A DNA stretch of 64,000 nucleotides from Cellulophaga sp. BC115SP (lineage in GTDB: Bacteria; Bacteroidota; Bacteroidia; Cytophagales; Spirosomataceae): NCBI RefSeq assembly GCF_009905545.1, contig NZ_JAAALB010000022.1, positions 29,742 to 93,741 on the forward strand. The letters run 5' to 3'. Numbering within the stretch: the stretch's first letter is position 1; each line of letters starts with the position of its first letter. Under the pieces are notes generated by a model. It searched no databases. It was not told where the DNA came from and saw nothing but the letters and a program-made list of their open reading frames with translations. Shown here one piece after another: positions 54,935 to 63,924 of the stretch. Made by a program: the position numbers and the translations under genes.

Positions 54935-56037
54935 CACAGGTAAGACACGTTTTAGGGATTTCGGGAGGAAAGGATAGCTCTGCTCTTGCCATTTATATGA
55001 GTCAGAAATATCCCACAATTGACATTGAATATTACACTTGCGACACAGGTAAAGAATTAGATGAAACCTATGAGGTTATCGAGAAATTAAATTCATTACT
55101 CGGTAAAAATATTTTGCAATTACAAGCAGCAGATAAAAGTGATTTACCGCCTTTCGACCACTTTTTAACCTTGTATGGCGGATATTTACCTTCTTCTATT
55201 TCACGATGGTGCACGAAGAAACTTAAATTAGATCCTTTTGAATCTTTTGTGGGTAACGATCCTGTTATTTCATATGTGGGTATTCGTGGAGATGAAGACC
55301 GAGAAGGTTACATTTCAAAAAAGCCTAACATTCAATCAATTTTTCCATTTAGAAAAAATATTTGGAGTGAGGATGTGACAGCTAAAGTACTTTCAAATTC
55401 GAATAGAGAATTAATTTTGAGTTTGTATGCAGAATTACCTACGAATAACAAGTCTGATAGGTTTTATGAAGTACTTTCTCAGCCAATTTCGATGAGCTTT
55501 AACCTAATCCAAAAGCTAAATCTATTGTTAGATTGTGATGTAAAAACCTTTAATCATTTAACGTTTAAATACCTTAAAACTACAGATTACCCGCTATCAA
55601 AAGTTGATTATTTTCCTTTGATTGATAACGATGAAGTATTGGTCAGACAGGACATCTTTAACCTATTAGATGATAATGGTGTGGGAATTCCTAACTATTA
55701 TAAAAAAATAGAATTTGAAGTAAACGGGAAAAAAGGAGAATATGCTCGCTCAAGGTCTGGTTGCTATTTCTGCTTTTTCCAACAGAAAATAGAATGGATT
55801 TGGTTGTATGAGCAACACCCCGAACTATTTATCAAGGCACAGGCATACGAAAAAGAGGGCTACACATGGAATCAGGATGAAACACTCAATGACCTTATTC
55901 AACCTGAGAGAATGACTCAAATTAAAGAAGATTATATAAAAAGAACTGAACGAAATGCACAGAAAAACAACTCTCCTTTTTTGCTTGACCTACTAAGCGA
56001 AGCAGAATCGGAAGGCTGTGCAGCGTGTTTCATTTGA
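54931..56037 (+). CDS. sspD: SspD, PP-loop sulfur-transfer protein (DndC/CysH-like)
   Basis: The 368 aa protein begins with the PP-loop motif SGGKDSS (11-17), shared by ATP pyrophosphatases and PAPS reductases, which activates the DNA backbone for sulfur insertion. Cys94 (SRWCTKK) and two pairs, C278-x-x-C281 (SGCYFCFFQQ) and C363-x-x-C366 (EGCAACFI), are placed to hold an iron-sulfur cluster as in DndC. It overlaps sspC by 4 bp and ends 4 bp before the next gene. The sulfur probably comes from the cysteine desulfurase encoded at the far end of the locus (sspA). Confidence 0.88.
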   Translation: MTQVRHVLGISGGKDSSALAIYMSQKYPTIDIEYYTCDTGKELDETYEVIEKLNSLLGKNILQLQAADKSDLPPFDHFLTLYGGYLPSSISRWCTKKLKLDPFESFVGNDPVISYVGIRGDEDREGYISKKPNIQSIFPFRKNIWSEDVTAKVLSNSNRELILSLYAELPTNNKSDRFYEVLSQPISMSFNLIQKLNLLLDCDVKTFNHLTFKYLKTTDYPLSKVDYFPLIDNDEVLVRQDIFNLLDDNGVGIPNYYKKIEFEVNGKKGEYARSRSGCYFCFFQQKIEWIWLYEQHPELFIKAQAYEKEGYTWNQDETLNDLIQPERMTQIKEDYIKRTERNAQKNNSPFLLDLLSEAESEGCAACFI

Positions 56038-56041
56038 ATTA

Positions 56042-58195
56042 ATGGAAGAAATAAAAAATATATCAACAATCTTAGATAAGGGCATTAATTTTAGTGTTGA
56101 TGCAGGCATAATTACTAGATTAGGTAATGAATTAGTGGGTAGAGCCGAAACTGCAGTATCTGAGTTAGTGAAGAATGCATTTGATGCTGATGCAAATAAC
56201 TTAAACGTAGAATTTATTGATACGGATACGCCAGGAGGTACATTAATTATACAGGATGATGGTAATGGTATGGATATGAATCAACTCATAAATGGTTTTA
56301 TGAGACTGTCTTCATCAGATAAAATCCATAACCCTATTTCTCCAAGGTATAAAAGGCAACGAGCTGGGAAAAAAGGGATAGGTCGGTTTGCTACTCAAAG
56401 ATTAGGAACAAGATTAAGTATAATTTCGAAAACAAGTGAGTCAAATAATGGACTAAAGCTATCCATAGATTGGAATAAATACTTAACAGATACAGATTTG
56501 AGTAGTATTTTCAATCCCATTCAAGAAATTGAGGTAGATTTTTCTCAAGGCACCAAACTTGTAATTGAAGACTTAAGAGATTCATGGAGTGAGGTAAATA
56601 TTAAAAGGATATATCGGTATGTTTCTGATTTGCTACAGCCTGATTTTTTATCTGATAGAAGTTTAGTGTTGAACTTACCAACAACACAGACTGTAGCTAC
56701 TTTCAATGTATCATTCTTCAAAATTACACATGGACTTAAAATTCCAATTGCTAATATTGATAGAATGGTATTAGATAATGCACTTGCAATAATTGAAGGA
56801 TATGTATTAGATGGTAGAGGAATCTGTGAAGTTGTAAGTAAAAGATTTAATATTAATGATACAATTGTGTTAGATAAAGGATACAACTTTTTAGATGAAA
56901 TACACTTTAAAGTTTATTACTTCATACTTAATTATGAATGGTATGAAAGTTATATTCCTAAAATGGAATACAACAGAATTAAAGATTTTGTTAAAGATAA
57001 TGGAGGTATTAAACTTTACAGGAATGGATTTAGAGTTCTACCCTATGGAGAGATTGGTAATGATTGGGCAAATATTGAAAAAACTGCAATAAAAACAGAA
57101 GAAGGTGCATATGTGCCATTTTCCAACAATAATTTCTTTGGGTTTGTTGAAATTATTGACAAAGATGGGGTAAACTTTGATGAGACATCAAGTAGAGAAG
57201 GATTAATTGAGAATACCGCATTTTCACAATTAGCAGATTTTATTAATACTTCTTTGATAGCTTCAGCTCGAAGAATTAATTCTGCAAGATTATCTGAAAA
57301 ACAAAATCGTAAAAAACCTAATACTACGATTACAGATTCAGATTCGACCAAAAATATTATTGAAAAATTGAGGTCTATCAAGGTTCAAAAGGTTGACGAA
57401 AATGATATTATTGAAGAAGCAATTTTAAGTTTAGAAGGGGTTGAAATGATTAGAGTTTTAGCTACTGTGGGATTAAATATAGCCGAATTTACTCATGAAA
57501 TTAGACAATTCATCCCCTCTTTCAATGGAAGCATAAACTACCTACTTAACCAAAAATTAAATATTGAGGCACAACACTCGTTATTAAACCTAAAAGAAAA
57601 CTTTAATAGATTTAAAACTTATACCGCCTTTATTGATAATACTATTACACAAAATGTAAATAGAGAGAAATACCCACAAGATTTAAGGAGAGTTGTAAAA
57701 GAGTTTTTTAATATTTTTAAAAATGACTTTTTAGATTCAAAGATTGATGTAGCTCAGGAATATTATGAATATGATTTATTGACAGTTCCAATGCATCCAT
57801 CAGAATGGTTTTCTATCCTTTATAATTGTTATACTAATTCAAAAAAAGCAATTAAAAGAGTTCACAATAATGACGAAGGAAAGATTAGAATTGTTGGTGG
57901 TCGAGAAAATGGTTATATCTATTTAGAATTTTCAGATAATGGTGATGGTATACCTGAAAAAAATCAAGAGCGAATTTTTGATGCCTTTTTTACAACATCG
58001 ATACCACCAAATTTAGAGACAAATAGAAATGATTACATAATTGGCACAGGATTAGGACTTAAAATAGTTAAGGATATTGTTACGTCTTACCATGGTAAAA
58101 TATATGTAGCCAACCCTGAAGATAACTATAGGACTTGTATCCGAATTGAAATTCCAGAGATAACAACCAAAGAACTTAAAGTATATGAAAGTTAA
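56042..58195 (+). CDS. Tandem GHKL ATPase: HSP90/MORC-like plus histidine-kinase module
   Basis: From the ATG at 56042 the protein has 717 aa; an upstream in-frame ATG at 56018 would overlap sspD. Two GHKL ATPase folds are visible. The N-terminal one has AETAVSELVKNAFDAD (about 35-50), DDGNGM (72-77) and GKKGIGRFA (109-117), the layout of HSP90/MORC/MutL-type ATPases. The second has an H-box-like FTHEIRQF with His485, then N-box ILYNCYTNSKKA (about 592-603), DNGDGI (632-637) and GTGLGLKIV (668-676), as in histidine kinases. The gene lies between sspD and sspE and overlaps the next gene by 11 bp. It is not part of any ssp locus I know. Confidence 0.85.
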   Translation: MEEIKNISTILDKGINFSVDAGIITRLGNELVGRAETAVSELVKNAFDADANNLNVEFIDTDTPGGTLIIQDDGNGMDMNQLINGFMRLSSSDKIHNPISPRYKRQRAGKKGIGRFATQRLGTRLSIISKTSESNNGLKLSIDWNKYLTDTDLSSIFNPIQEIEVDFSQGTKLVIEDLRDSWSEVNIKRIYRYVSDLLQPDFLSDRSLVLNLPTTQTVATFNVSFFKITHGLKIPIANIDRMVLDNALAIIEGYVLDGRGICEVVSKRFNINDTIVLDKGYNFLDEIHFKVYYFILNYEWYESYIPKMEYNRIKDFVKDNGGIKLYRNGFRVLPYGEIGNDWANIEKTAIKTEEGAYVPFSNNNFFGFVEIIDKDGVNFDETSSREGLIENTAFSQLADFINTSLIASARRINSARLSEKQNRKKPNTTITDSDSTKNIIEKLRSIKVQKVDENDIIEEAILSLEGVEMIRVLATVGLNIAEFTHEIRQFIPSFNGSINYLLNQKLNIEAQHSLLNLKENFNRFKTYTAFIDNTITQNVNREKYPQDLRRVVKEFFNIFKNDFLDSKIDVAQEYYEYDLLTVPMHPSEWFSILYNCYTNSKKAIKRVHNNDEGKIRIVGGRENGYIYLEFSDNGDGIPEKNQERIFDAFFTTSIPPNLETNRNDYIIGTGLGLKIVKDIVTSYHGKIYVANPEDNYRTCIRIEIPEITTKELKVYES

Positions 58196-59309
58196 ATATT
58201 ATTATGTTGATGATGACCCACTTAACATTACTCAGGAGACTGCAAAAGGACTTAGTATTTATCCAGACAAGCTAGAAATTGAAGCGTTTCAACATCATGT
58301 TTGGAATGAACAGGTGTCATTTTTAATTGATAATCAAGCTGAATTCAACGGTCTATTATTAGATTGGAAACTAAAAAAAACAAACCAGAATAATGAGGAA
58401 GCTGATTATAATGTAGAAGCGTTAGCTCAACAGTTAAGAGCTGCCATAATTGAAACCAAATTTAAGAAAGACTTTCCAATAATATTGTGTTCTGCTGATA
58501 GTCGATTTGATGAACTTTATACAAAGGATGTAACTGGGCATGATTTATTTGACCTTGTTGTTAAAAAAGATGATTTTAATGATAAGGTGAATGAAATAAT
58601 CTCAAAGTTTGTAGATTTAGCCCAAGGGTATCAAATTATTGCAGAAGATATGTCCGTCCAAAATCTTTTTAAGATTGAAGAGTTAAACTATATTGACTAT
58701 AGGGTTTTGGACTATATGAATAACTTAAAAAGTAAATCTGTTCATGAAATAGCGAGGTTCATACTGACAAAAATCATAAACGTTCCTTGTTTTTTAATAA
58801 ATGAATATTTACTTGTTTCAAGGCTTGGGATAGATATACAAGACAAAGAGAGTAAAGAGAGTTGGAATCACTTAAAAGATGAGTATTTAATTGATTCCAA
58901 GTACAATGGTGTTTTTTCAAACGGATGGGAGCGATGGTGGATGCCCAAAGTTTTAAATTTTTGGCATCATAATTTCGAAACTTCATTAGGCTCAGTTACG
59001 GCATCTGAAAAAATCACAATGCTAAATGAGAAATTTGGTCTGTCCTTAAAAAGTGCAAAAATCATGGAAATGGCCCAAAGCGAACAGTTTTGGACAGTTT
59101 GTAAAGAAACAAATTTACCTTTAGCAATAGAGGATGGAATATTATATTCTTCAAATGATTTTGAAAATGTACCTTGGCAAGAGGATGAATATTATTCGAT
59201 TTGGGCAGTTTTAGAGGGTGGAGCAATCCAAATTCATCCGTTAGAAAGGGAAAGAGTTAGCTTTTACAAAAAAAAATTTACTAAATCACGCAATAATGAG
59301 GGTAAATGA
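58185..59309 (+). CDS. Receiver-domain protein with unknown C-terminal half
   Basis: The 374 aa protein starts with a complete response-regulator receiver. Acidic triad residues D9-D11 lie in YYVDDDPL, the phosphoacceptor Asp60 in LLLDWKL, Ser103 in ILCSAD and Lys127 in LVVKKDD. An insertion of about 15 residues follows the phospho-Asp. The C-terminal ~230 residues have no DNA-binding motif that I recognise; they are rich in Trp, Glu and Asn (GWERWWMPKVLNFWHHNF). This makes a direct transcriptional role unlikely and an effector or partner-binding role more likely. It overlaps the kinase-like gene by 11 bp and the next gene by 14 bp, so its phosphodonor is probably that kinase. Confidence 0.8.
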   Translation: MKVKYYYVDDDPLNITQETAKGLSIYPDKLEIEAFQHHVWNEQVSFLIDNQAEFNGLLLDWKLKKTNQNNEEADYNVEALAQQLRAAIIETKFKKDFPIILCSADSRFDELYTKDVTGHDLFDLVVKKDDFNDKVNEIISKFVDLAQGYQIIAEDMSVQNLFKIEELNYIDYRVLDYMNNLKSKSVHEIARFILTKIINVPCFLINEYLLVSRLGIDIQDKESKESWNHLKDEYLIDSKYNGVFSNGWERWWMPKVLNFWHHNFETSLGSVTASEKITMLNEKFGLSLKSAKIMEMAQSEQFWTVCKETNLPLAIEDGILYSSNDFENVPWQEDEYYSIWAVLEGGAIQIHPLERERVSFYKKKFTKSRNNEGK

Positions 59310-60051
59310 AATAAAAAGAGATTTTCGTTCTTTGTCAATGCTTTTACAACAATGGTCAAATGTTAAGAATCCAAGTATCTTAGGACAAATGGATGTCTTT
59401 GATAAGAAGGGAGTTATAGGGTACAACTTAGAAGTATCTAAACCTTTAATTTTCCAGAATATAGACCTTGAACCGCACTCAATTCCTTCTGGGATAGAAA
59501 AAATACCAAATTCTGATAAAGATTTTAGTGTCCAACTGTGTATAAAGTTTTCTGAGAAAGAAATGAAAATAAATGCGGTTACAGACCCAATTGTCGATAT
59601 GGGGGTTTCTATTTTAATAAAAGGTGAATATTGTCTTGGTAGTGATTTAAAAGAAACTATTTGTAGTTGGCATATTGATAGACATAATGGAAATCAAACG
59701 GGTTGTTTTCATCCACTTTATCATTTAAATTTTGGTGGAAGTAATATGACAAAACTCGCAATTAATGATAATGAATATTTTGGTAAGCTACTTTTGTTAC
59801 CTTCTCCAAGAATAATTCATCCTCCATTAGATTTAATATTATCTTGTGATTTTATTATTAGAAACTTTTACAGCACACAGACACACTCACAAATCACATC
59901 ACAAAATACCTATAAAGATTTGATTAAAAAGGCTATGGATAGATATTGGAAGCCTTATTTTTATGCTTTAAGTAGTAAGTGGGATACAAGCCTTACACCT
60001 ACCAACCTGACATTTGAAAATGCTACCGATATTAATGTAAATTATAAATGA
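59296..60051 (+). CDS. Unknown protein with a His/Cys-rich patch (251 aa)
   Basis: No family that I can name. The most striking part is SWHIDRHNGNQTGCFHPLYH (about 124-143), with His126, Asp128, Arg129, His130, Cys137, His139 and His143. This could bind a metal or form an active site. The N-terminal third is helical and the middle beta-rich (SVQLCIKFSEKEMKINAV). No signal peptide or membrane segment. The gene overlaps the receiver gene by 14 bp and sspE by 4 bp (60048-60051). The tight overlaps with both neighbours make it an obligate member of this operon. Confidence 0.6.
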   Translation: MRVNEIKRDFRSLSMLLQQWSNVKNPSILGQMDVFDKKGVIGYNLEVSKPLIFQNIDLEPHSIPSGIEKIPNSDKDFSVQLCIKFSEKEMKINAVTDPIVDMGVSILIKGEYCLGSDLKETICSWHIDRHNGNQTGCFHPLYHLNFGGSNMTKLAINDNEYFGKLLLLPSPRIIHPPLDLILSCDFIIRNFYSTQTHSQITSQNTYKDLIKKAMDRYWKPYFYALSSKWDTSLTPTNLTFENATDINVNYK

Positions 60052-62327
60052 TAAATATAGAAAAAGCATTCGTTACTGAAAACCGCAGCGTTTTTGATTT
60101 TTTCCAACAACCAGGTCTTGGGTTCTATATCCCTCTTTACCAACGAGAGTATAGCTGGGACACCGATAACATTGAACAACTTTTAGAAGATATTTCAAAG
60201 GGTATTGAAAGATTAGTTGATGAAAAAGATGAAAATGAAGTACGCTTCTTAGGTACAATCATTACGGTTGGTGAGGTGAATAAAAATAATATTCAACCGC
60301 AAGATACACAGGCACTTCCTGTAAAAATTGATAAACTAATAGATGGCCAACAAAGACTTTCTACTATTGCTATTTTTGCTACTTTACTTTATAAGCATAT
60401 TACTTTAGTTTCCCAAAAAATTGTTAAAGACGAGCCTCTAAAAAATGAAATAGAAGAGGCGTGTCAATCATGGTTTGATAGATTAGTGAAGGTTTTTAGT
60501 TTAGACCTTGGCAGAGGAACCCCCAAACTGAAACCTAAAATTATTAGAGGGCAAAAAGACCGTTGGACAAGGGATGGAGAGATAAATGCAAATTATTTAT
60601 CGCCAGTGGCTAACTATTTGGCATCTGTTATTGATGCTATACACTTCAAAAAAAATTTTGAGAAACCAAATCAAAAATTTCTTGGAGCTAATTTGGTAAA
60701 GAATATTCGTTTAATAGACAATTGGCTAGATAAAAGTATTCGGCAAGCACACGTCAATCAAAATGAAGAATTTAGCCCCGCTTGGCACATTCTCAATAAT
60801 ATCAATCAGGAGAATATTTGGTTATATGATAGACCAAATCTTCAAGAAAAAGTAAATGAGAAAGAAACACTTAATCGAAAAAACCTCAACTATATACTTT
60901 GTGAGTTAGTACAACTGTTTTCCGTTTGCCATTATTTGACTGACAGATGTTGTTTTACTATTATTCAACCAAGTAATGATGATTGGGCTTTTGATATGTT
61001 CCAATCACTCAATGCCACTGGAACACCTCTAACAGCAATCGAAACATTTAAACCCTTGGTAGTTCAGACAACCGAGAAAAGGCAGATTGCATTTAAAGAA
61101 TCTACTAATCAAAAAAACTTTCAAAAAGTCGAAGATTTATTTTCTGCCTCTATTAGTGCTGCACAAAAAAGTAAATTAACGAATGATTATTTAACTTCAT
61201 TTGCTATCGCTTTTAATGGTTCTAAACTTTCGAGTCATTTTAGTCATCAACGAAAATGGTTGGATGATAAGTTCAAAGATTTCGACCAGAACCAAGGTGA
61301 GGAAGAGGCCTTTGAAGAAAAAGCAAAATTTATTGCTTTTTTAGGTGATTATGCTGAGTTTTATAAGCAAGTTTGGATAGACTACGATGGAAGAAATAGT
61401 CAGGTAATTCCCAAAATTAGCTCTTCACCAGAGGCTGATTTAGCATCTTTGTTACTGAAATACCTACATTCGTCAAACCATAAAATGTCAATTACTATTC
61501 TTGGAAGATTTTACAAATCTGTAATTAATCAAGAAGAAAATGCTGTAGAGAACTTTGTACAAGCCGTTAAAACAATTGCTGCCTTTTATTCGTTATGGAG
61601 AGGTTCAAAAAGTAATACTGGTCTTGATAATGTTTATCGTAAGTTCTTTAAAGATAGAGTAACTCCATTTGAGAGCATTCAAATACAAGAGTTAAAAGAG
61701 TTTTTAAGAAATGAGTTAGGAGAAACTAAAGAAACATGGGTAACAAAAGCTGTCATTGAGATGAAGTATAATAAAGCGGAGTCTGTTTGTAGGTTAGCTT
61801 TATTTATAAGTAGTCATGACACTATTCCTGATACAGAAACAGTTGGTCTAATGAAGATAGGTGCAAGAGGTTGTTCAAATTATTTGAATCTCCAAAAGTG
61901 GTTTTCAAGCGATCTTTCTACAATAGAACATATAGCTCCTCAAAATGGCGAAGATATTTGGGACAATGCTCTTTATGAGCTAGATAGCGAGTTATATCAG
62001 TCAATCGGAAACTTAACTTTATTACCAACTAAAATCAATTCATCACTTGGTAATCGAGGTTGGTTAGAGAAATTTATCTATTTTAAGCACCTAAGCGAAA
62101 AAGACCCCGAAAAGCTTCAAAGACTATCAGACAAAGCAAATGCATTAGGTATTAATTTGAGGCAAAATACAATAGATTTATTAATGAATTCAAACTATAA
62201 TGACCACATAGCCTCAATTGTAACACTTACAGAAACAGGTTCATGGAATCATTCATTAGTAGAGAAGCGAGCAAAAAGAATTCTTGAAATATTTTGGAAT
62301 AGAATTAGTCCGTGGTTATACTCATAA
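60048..62327 (+). CDS. sspE: SspE, DUF262/DUF1524 phosphorothioation-sensing nuclease
   Basis: The 759 aa protein is the restriction arm of the system. The N-terminal DUF262 part has YQREYSW (31-37) and IDGQQRLST (98-106), which in known SspE bind and hydrolyse nucleotides after sensing phosphorothioate DNA. The C-terminal DUF1524 part is an HNH-type nuclease: IEHIAPQN (626-633, catalytic His628), then GNLTLLP (654-660, Asn655) and NSSLGN (664-669, Asn664). This layout is the same as for SspE and the GmrSD family. It ends 23 bp inside the end of the opposite-strand sspA gene. Confidence 0.88.
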   Translation: MINIEKAFVTENRSVFDFFQQPGLGFYIPLYQREYSWDTDNIEQLLEDISKGIERLVDEKDENEVRFLGTIITVGEVNKNNIQPQDTQALPVKIDKLIDGQQRLSTIAIFATLLYKHITLVSQKIVKDEPLKNEIEEACQSWFDRLVKVFSLDLGRGTPKLKPKIIRGQKDRWTRDGEINANYLSPVANYLASVIDAIHFKKNFEKPNQKFLGANLVKNIRLIDNWLDKSIRQAHVNQNEEFSPAWHILNNINQENIWLYDRPNLQEKVNEKETLNRKNLNYILCELVQLFSVCHYLTDRCCFTIIQPSNDDWAFDMFQSLNATGTPLTAIETFKPLVVQTTEKRQIAFKESTNQKNFQKVEDLFSASISAAQKSKLTNDYLTSFAIAFNGSKLSSHFSHQRKWLDDKFKDFDQNQGEEEAFEEKAKFIAFLGDYAEFYKQVWIDYDGRNSQVIPKISSSPEADLASLLLKYLHSSNHKMSITILGRFYKSVINQEENAVENFVQAVKTIAAFYSLWRGSKSNTGLDNVYRKFFKDRVTPFESIQIQELKEFLRNELGETKETWVTKAVIEMKYNKAESVCRLALFISSHDTIPDTETVGLMKIGARGCSNYLNLQKWFSSDLSTIEHIAPQNGEDIWDNALYELDSELYQSIGNLTLLPTKINSSLGNRGWLEKFIYFKHLSEKDPEKLQRLSDKANALGINLRQNTIDLLMNSNYNDHIASIVTLTETGSWNHSLVEKRAKRILEIFWNRISPWLYS

Positions 62328-63441
62328 ACTGGTTTCTTATAACTCGTTTTATTTCGTTAATAGTAATATCAATTTCATCTTTGGTATTGTACTTACATAA
62401 AGAAAACCTTATTGCAGCCATTGCTTGTTCATCTGTATTTCCCATTGCTTTGAGTACATGTGATGGCTGCACAATAGAAGCTGTGCAAGCTGAACCGTTG
62501 GAAACTGCAATATTTTTGAGTTGTCCAATTAAAACATTGGCATCAATATATGGGAATGACAGATTTGAAACATTGTAAAGCCGATTTTTTTTGTTCCCAT
62601 TGAGGATAGTTCCAGATATTTTCAGTAATTCTAATTCCAAATAATCTCTGAGAAGCTCAACAATTTCTTTGGTCTCAATCATACAATTTTGAGAAAGTTC
62701 ACAAGCAGCACCCAAACCAACAATTGCTGGCACGTTAGATGTACCACTTCTTAACCCAAACTCATGTCCACCTCCGTGTATCTGAGATTCAAATTTAACG
62801 CCTTTCTTTACATAAAGCCCCCCAATCCCTTTTGGCCCATGAAATTTATGTGCAGAAAATGAAAGCATGTCAATATTCTTCAGATTTAATGAGATTTTCC
62901 CAACGGCTTGTGTTGCATCTGTAAAAAATAAGCTTCCATTATTATGTGTAATTTCTGCTATTTCGTCAATTGGTTGGATGACTCCAGTTTCATTATTGAC
63001 CCACATAATTGCCACAAGCAAAGTTTGTGGTCGTAGAGCATTTTCTAAATTTGTAATAGAAATAAGTCCATCTTCTCCAACTGGTAAATAGGTTATTTCA
63101 AATCCAATAGACTCTAAGTACTTGCAAGTATCAAGAACTGCTTTATGTTCAGTCTGTGATGTAATAATATGATTTTTGAAGCCAAAATTTGCCAAAGTCA
63201 CACCCTTTATTCCCAGATTAATGGCCTCGGTTGCTCCTGAGGTAAAAATGATTTCATTGGTTTCGCAACTCACCAAATCTGCAACTTGTTGACGTGCCTT
63301 TTTTACCGCATCGCTTGCTCTTAAGCCAAAAGCATGTGTACTTGAAGCATTCGCAAAATTATAAGTTAAATATGGCATCATGGCCTCCAACACTTCTGGG
63401 GCTATTTGGGTCGTAGCATTATTATCTAAATAAATGAACAT
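62305..63441 (-). CDS. sspA: SspA, cysteine desulfurase
   Basis: The 378 aa PLP enzyme takes sulfur from cysteine and feeds it to SspD. IYLDNNATT begins the family. PLP-binding His99 lies in QTEHKAV, Lys199 in SFSAHKFHGPKG forms the Schiff base, RSGTSN (231-236) is the usual phosphate-side motif, and Cys319 in SNGSACTAS carries the persulfide. This is the IscS/NifS group I form. It is convergent with sspE and overlaps it by 23 bp, so it is transcribed separately from the right. A general IscS could also do this job, but the location strongly suggests SspA. Confidence 0.9.
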   Translation of the reverse strand: MFIYLDNNATTQIAPEVLEAMMPYLTYNFANASSTHAFGLRASDAVKKARQQVADLVSCETNEIIFTSGATEAINLGIKGVTLANFGFKNHIITSQTEHKAVLDTCKYLESIGFEITYLPVGEDGLISITNLENALRPQTLLVAIMWVNNETGVIQPIDEIAEITHNNGSLFFTDATQAVGKISLNLKNIDMLSFSAHKFHGPKGIGGLYVKKGVKFESQIHGGGHEFGLRSGTSNVPAIVGLGAACELSQNCMIETKEIVELLRDYLELELLKISGTILNGNKKNRLYNVSNLSFPYIDANVLIGQLKNIAVSNGSACTASIVQPSHVLKAMGNTDEQAMAAIRFSLCKYNTKDEIDITINEIKRVIRNQFMSITTD

Positions 63442-63729
63442 TTATAAATGAAGTTGCTTATCTCAGCTAGTATTTATAGTGAAAACAGGCCTGTATTTCT
63501 TCGTTTTATTGTTGTCGAACACTCCATACAAAGACAAGCCTTAGACAAATTTACAATATTAACTAGACATACACATAAAGGATATTCACATTTATACATA
63601 AGTATAGGTTGCATAAAGAGTTTAAGTGAAGTTGTTTTATCCTGCTCTCAATTGCTTTAACCATTTAAAATTAGAGAAAGCTTTTTAACTTTCATCCCAG
63701 CGGGAAACCACACTTAAAATGGTAAGGCA
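63442..63729. other. Upstream region of sspA
   Basis: No convincing gene. On the minus strand TAAATTTG (63553-63546) fits the TAnnTTTG element and may be the sspA promoter; no clear TTG is seen about 20 nt further upstream. Confidence 0.4.
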
Positions 63730-63915
63730 ATGAAAACTAGTAAATTCAGTGAATCTCAAATCATAGCGATATTGGGATGTTTAGGCAAAGACAAAACCAA
63801 AGAAAAAGTATGTCAAGAACATGAACTCGTTCATCAGGGAGTAAAAACTGAATATAAATGTAGGTATTCGCTTGGATTAAGAGTAGTTAAAGTGTTAGTT
63901 TTATCTATGGCTTGA
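63730..63915 (+). pseudogene. IS3-family transposase OrfA remnant
   Basis: The start MKTSKFSESQIIAILG is typical of IS3-family (IS407-like) OrfA. KEKVCQEHEL corresponds to the usual VCRKHGI helix-turn-helix part. After about 30 residues the frame is no longer like the family (YKCRYSLGLRVVKVLVLS), so the gene is degraded by shifts or a deletion. OrfB is absent. Confidence 0.6.
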
Positions 63916-63924
63916 CTTTTTTGT

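Noticed and set aside
56042..60051. Reading the three inserted genes as a Detocs system
   Set aside because: Detocs has a kinase with TPR repeats, a decoy receiver and a phosphatase effector; the kinase-like protein here has two GHKL folds and no TPR, and the last protein has no phosphatase motif.
50812..63441. Reading the locus as a Dnd (DndBCDE-FGH) system
   Set aside because: The order DUF4007, P-loop ATPase, PP-loop protein and DUF262/DUF1524 nuclease is that of Ssp; no DndB, DndD, DndE or DndFGH-like proteins are seen.
63448..63660. Open frame of 70 codons upstream of sspA
   Set aside because: Overlaps the likely sspA promoter and has no recognisable motif.
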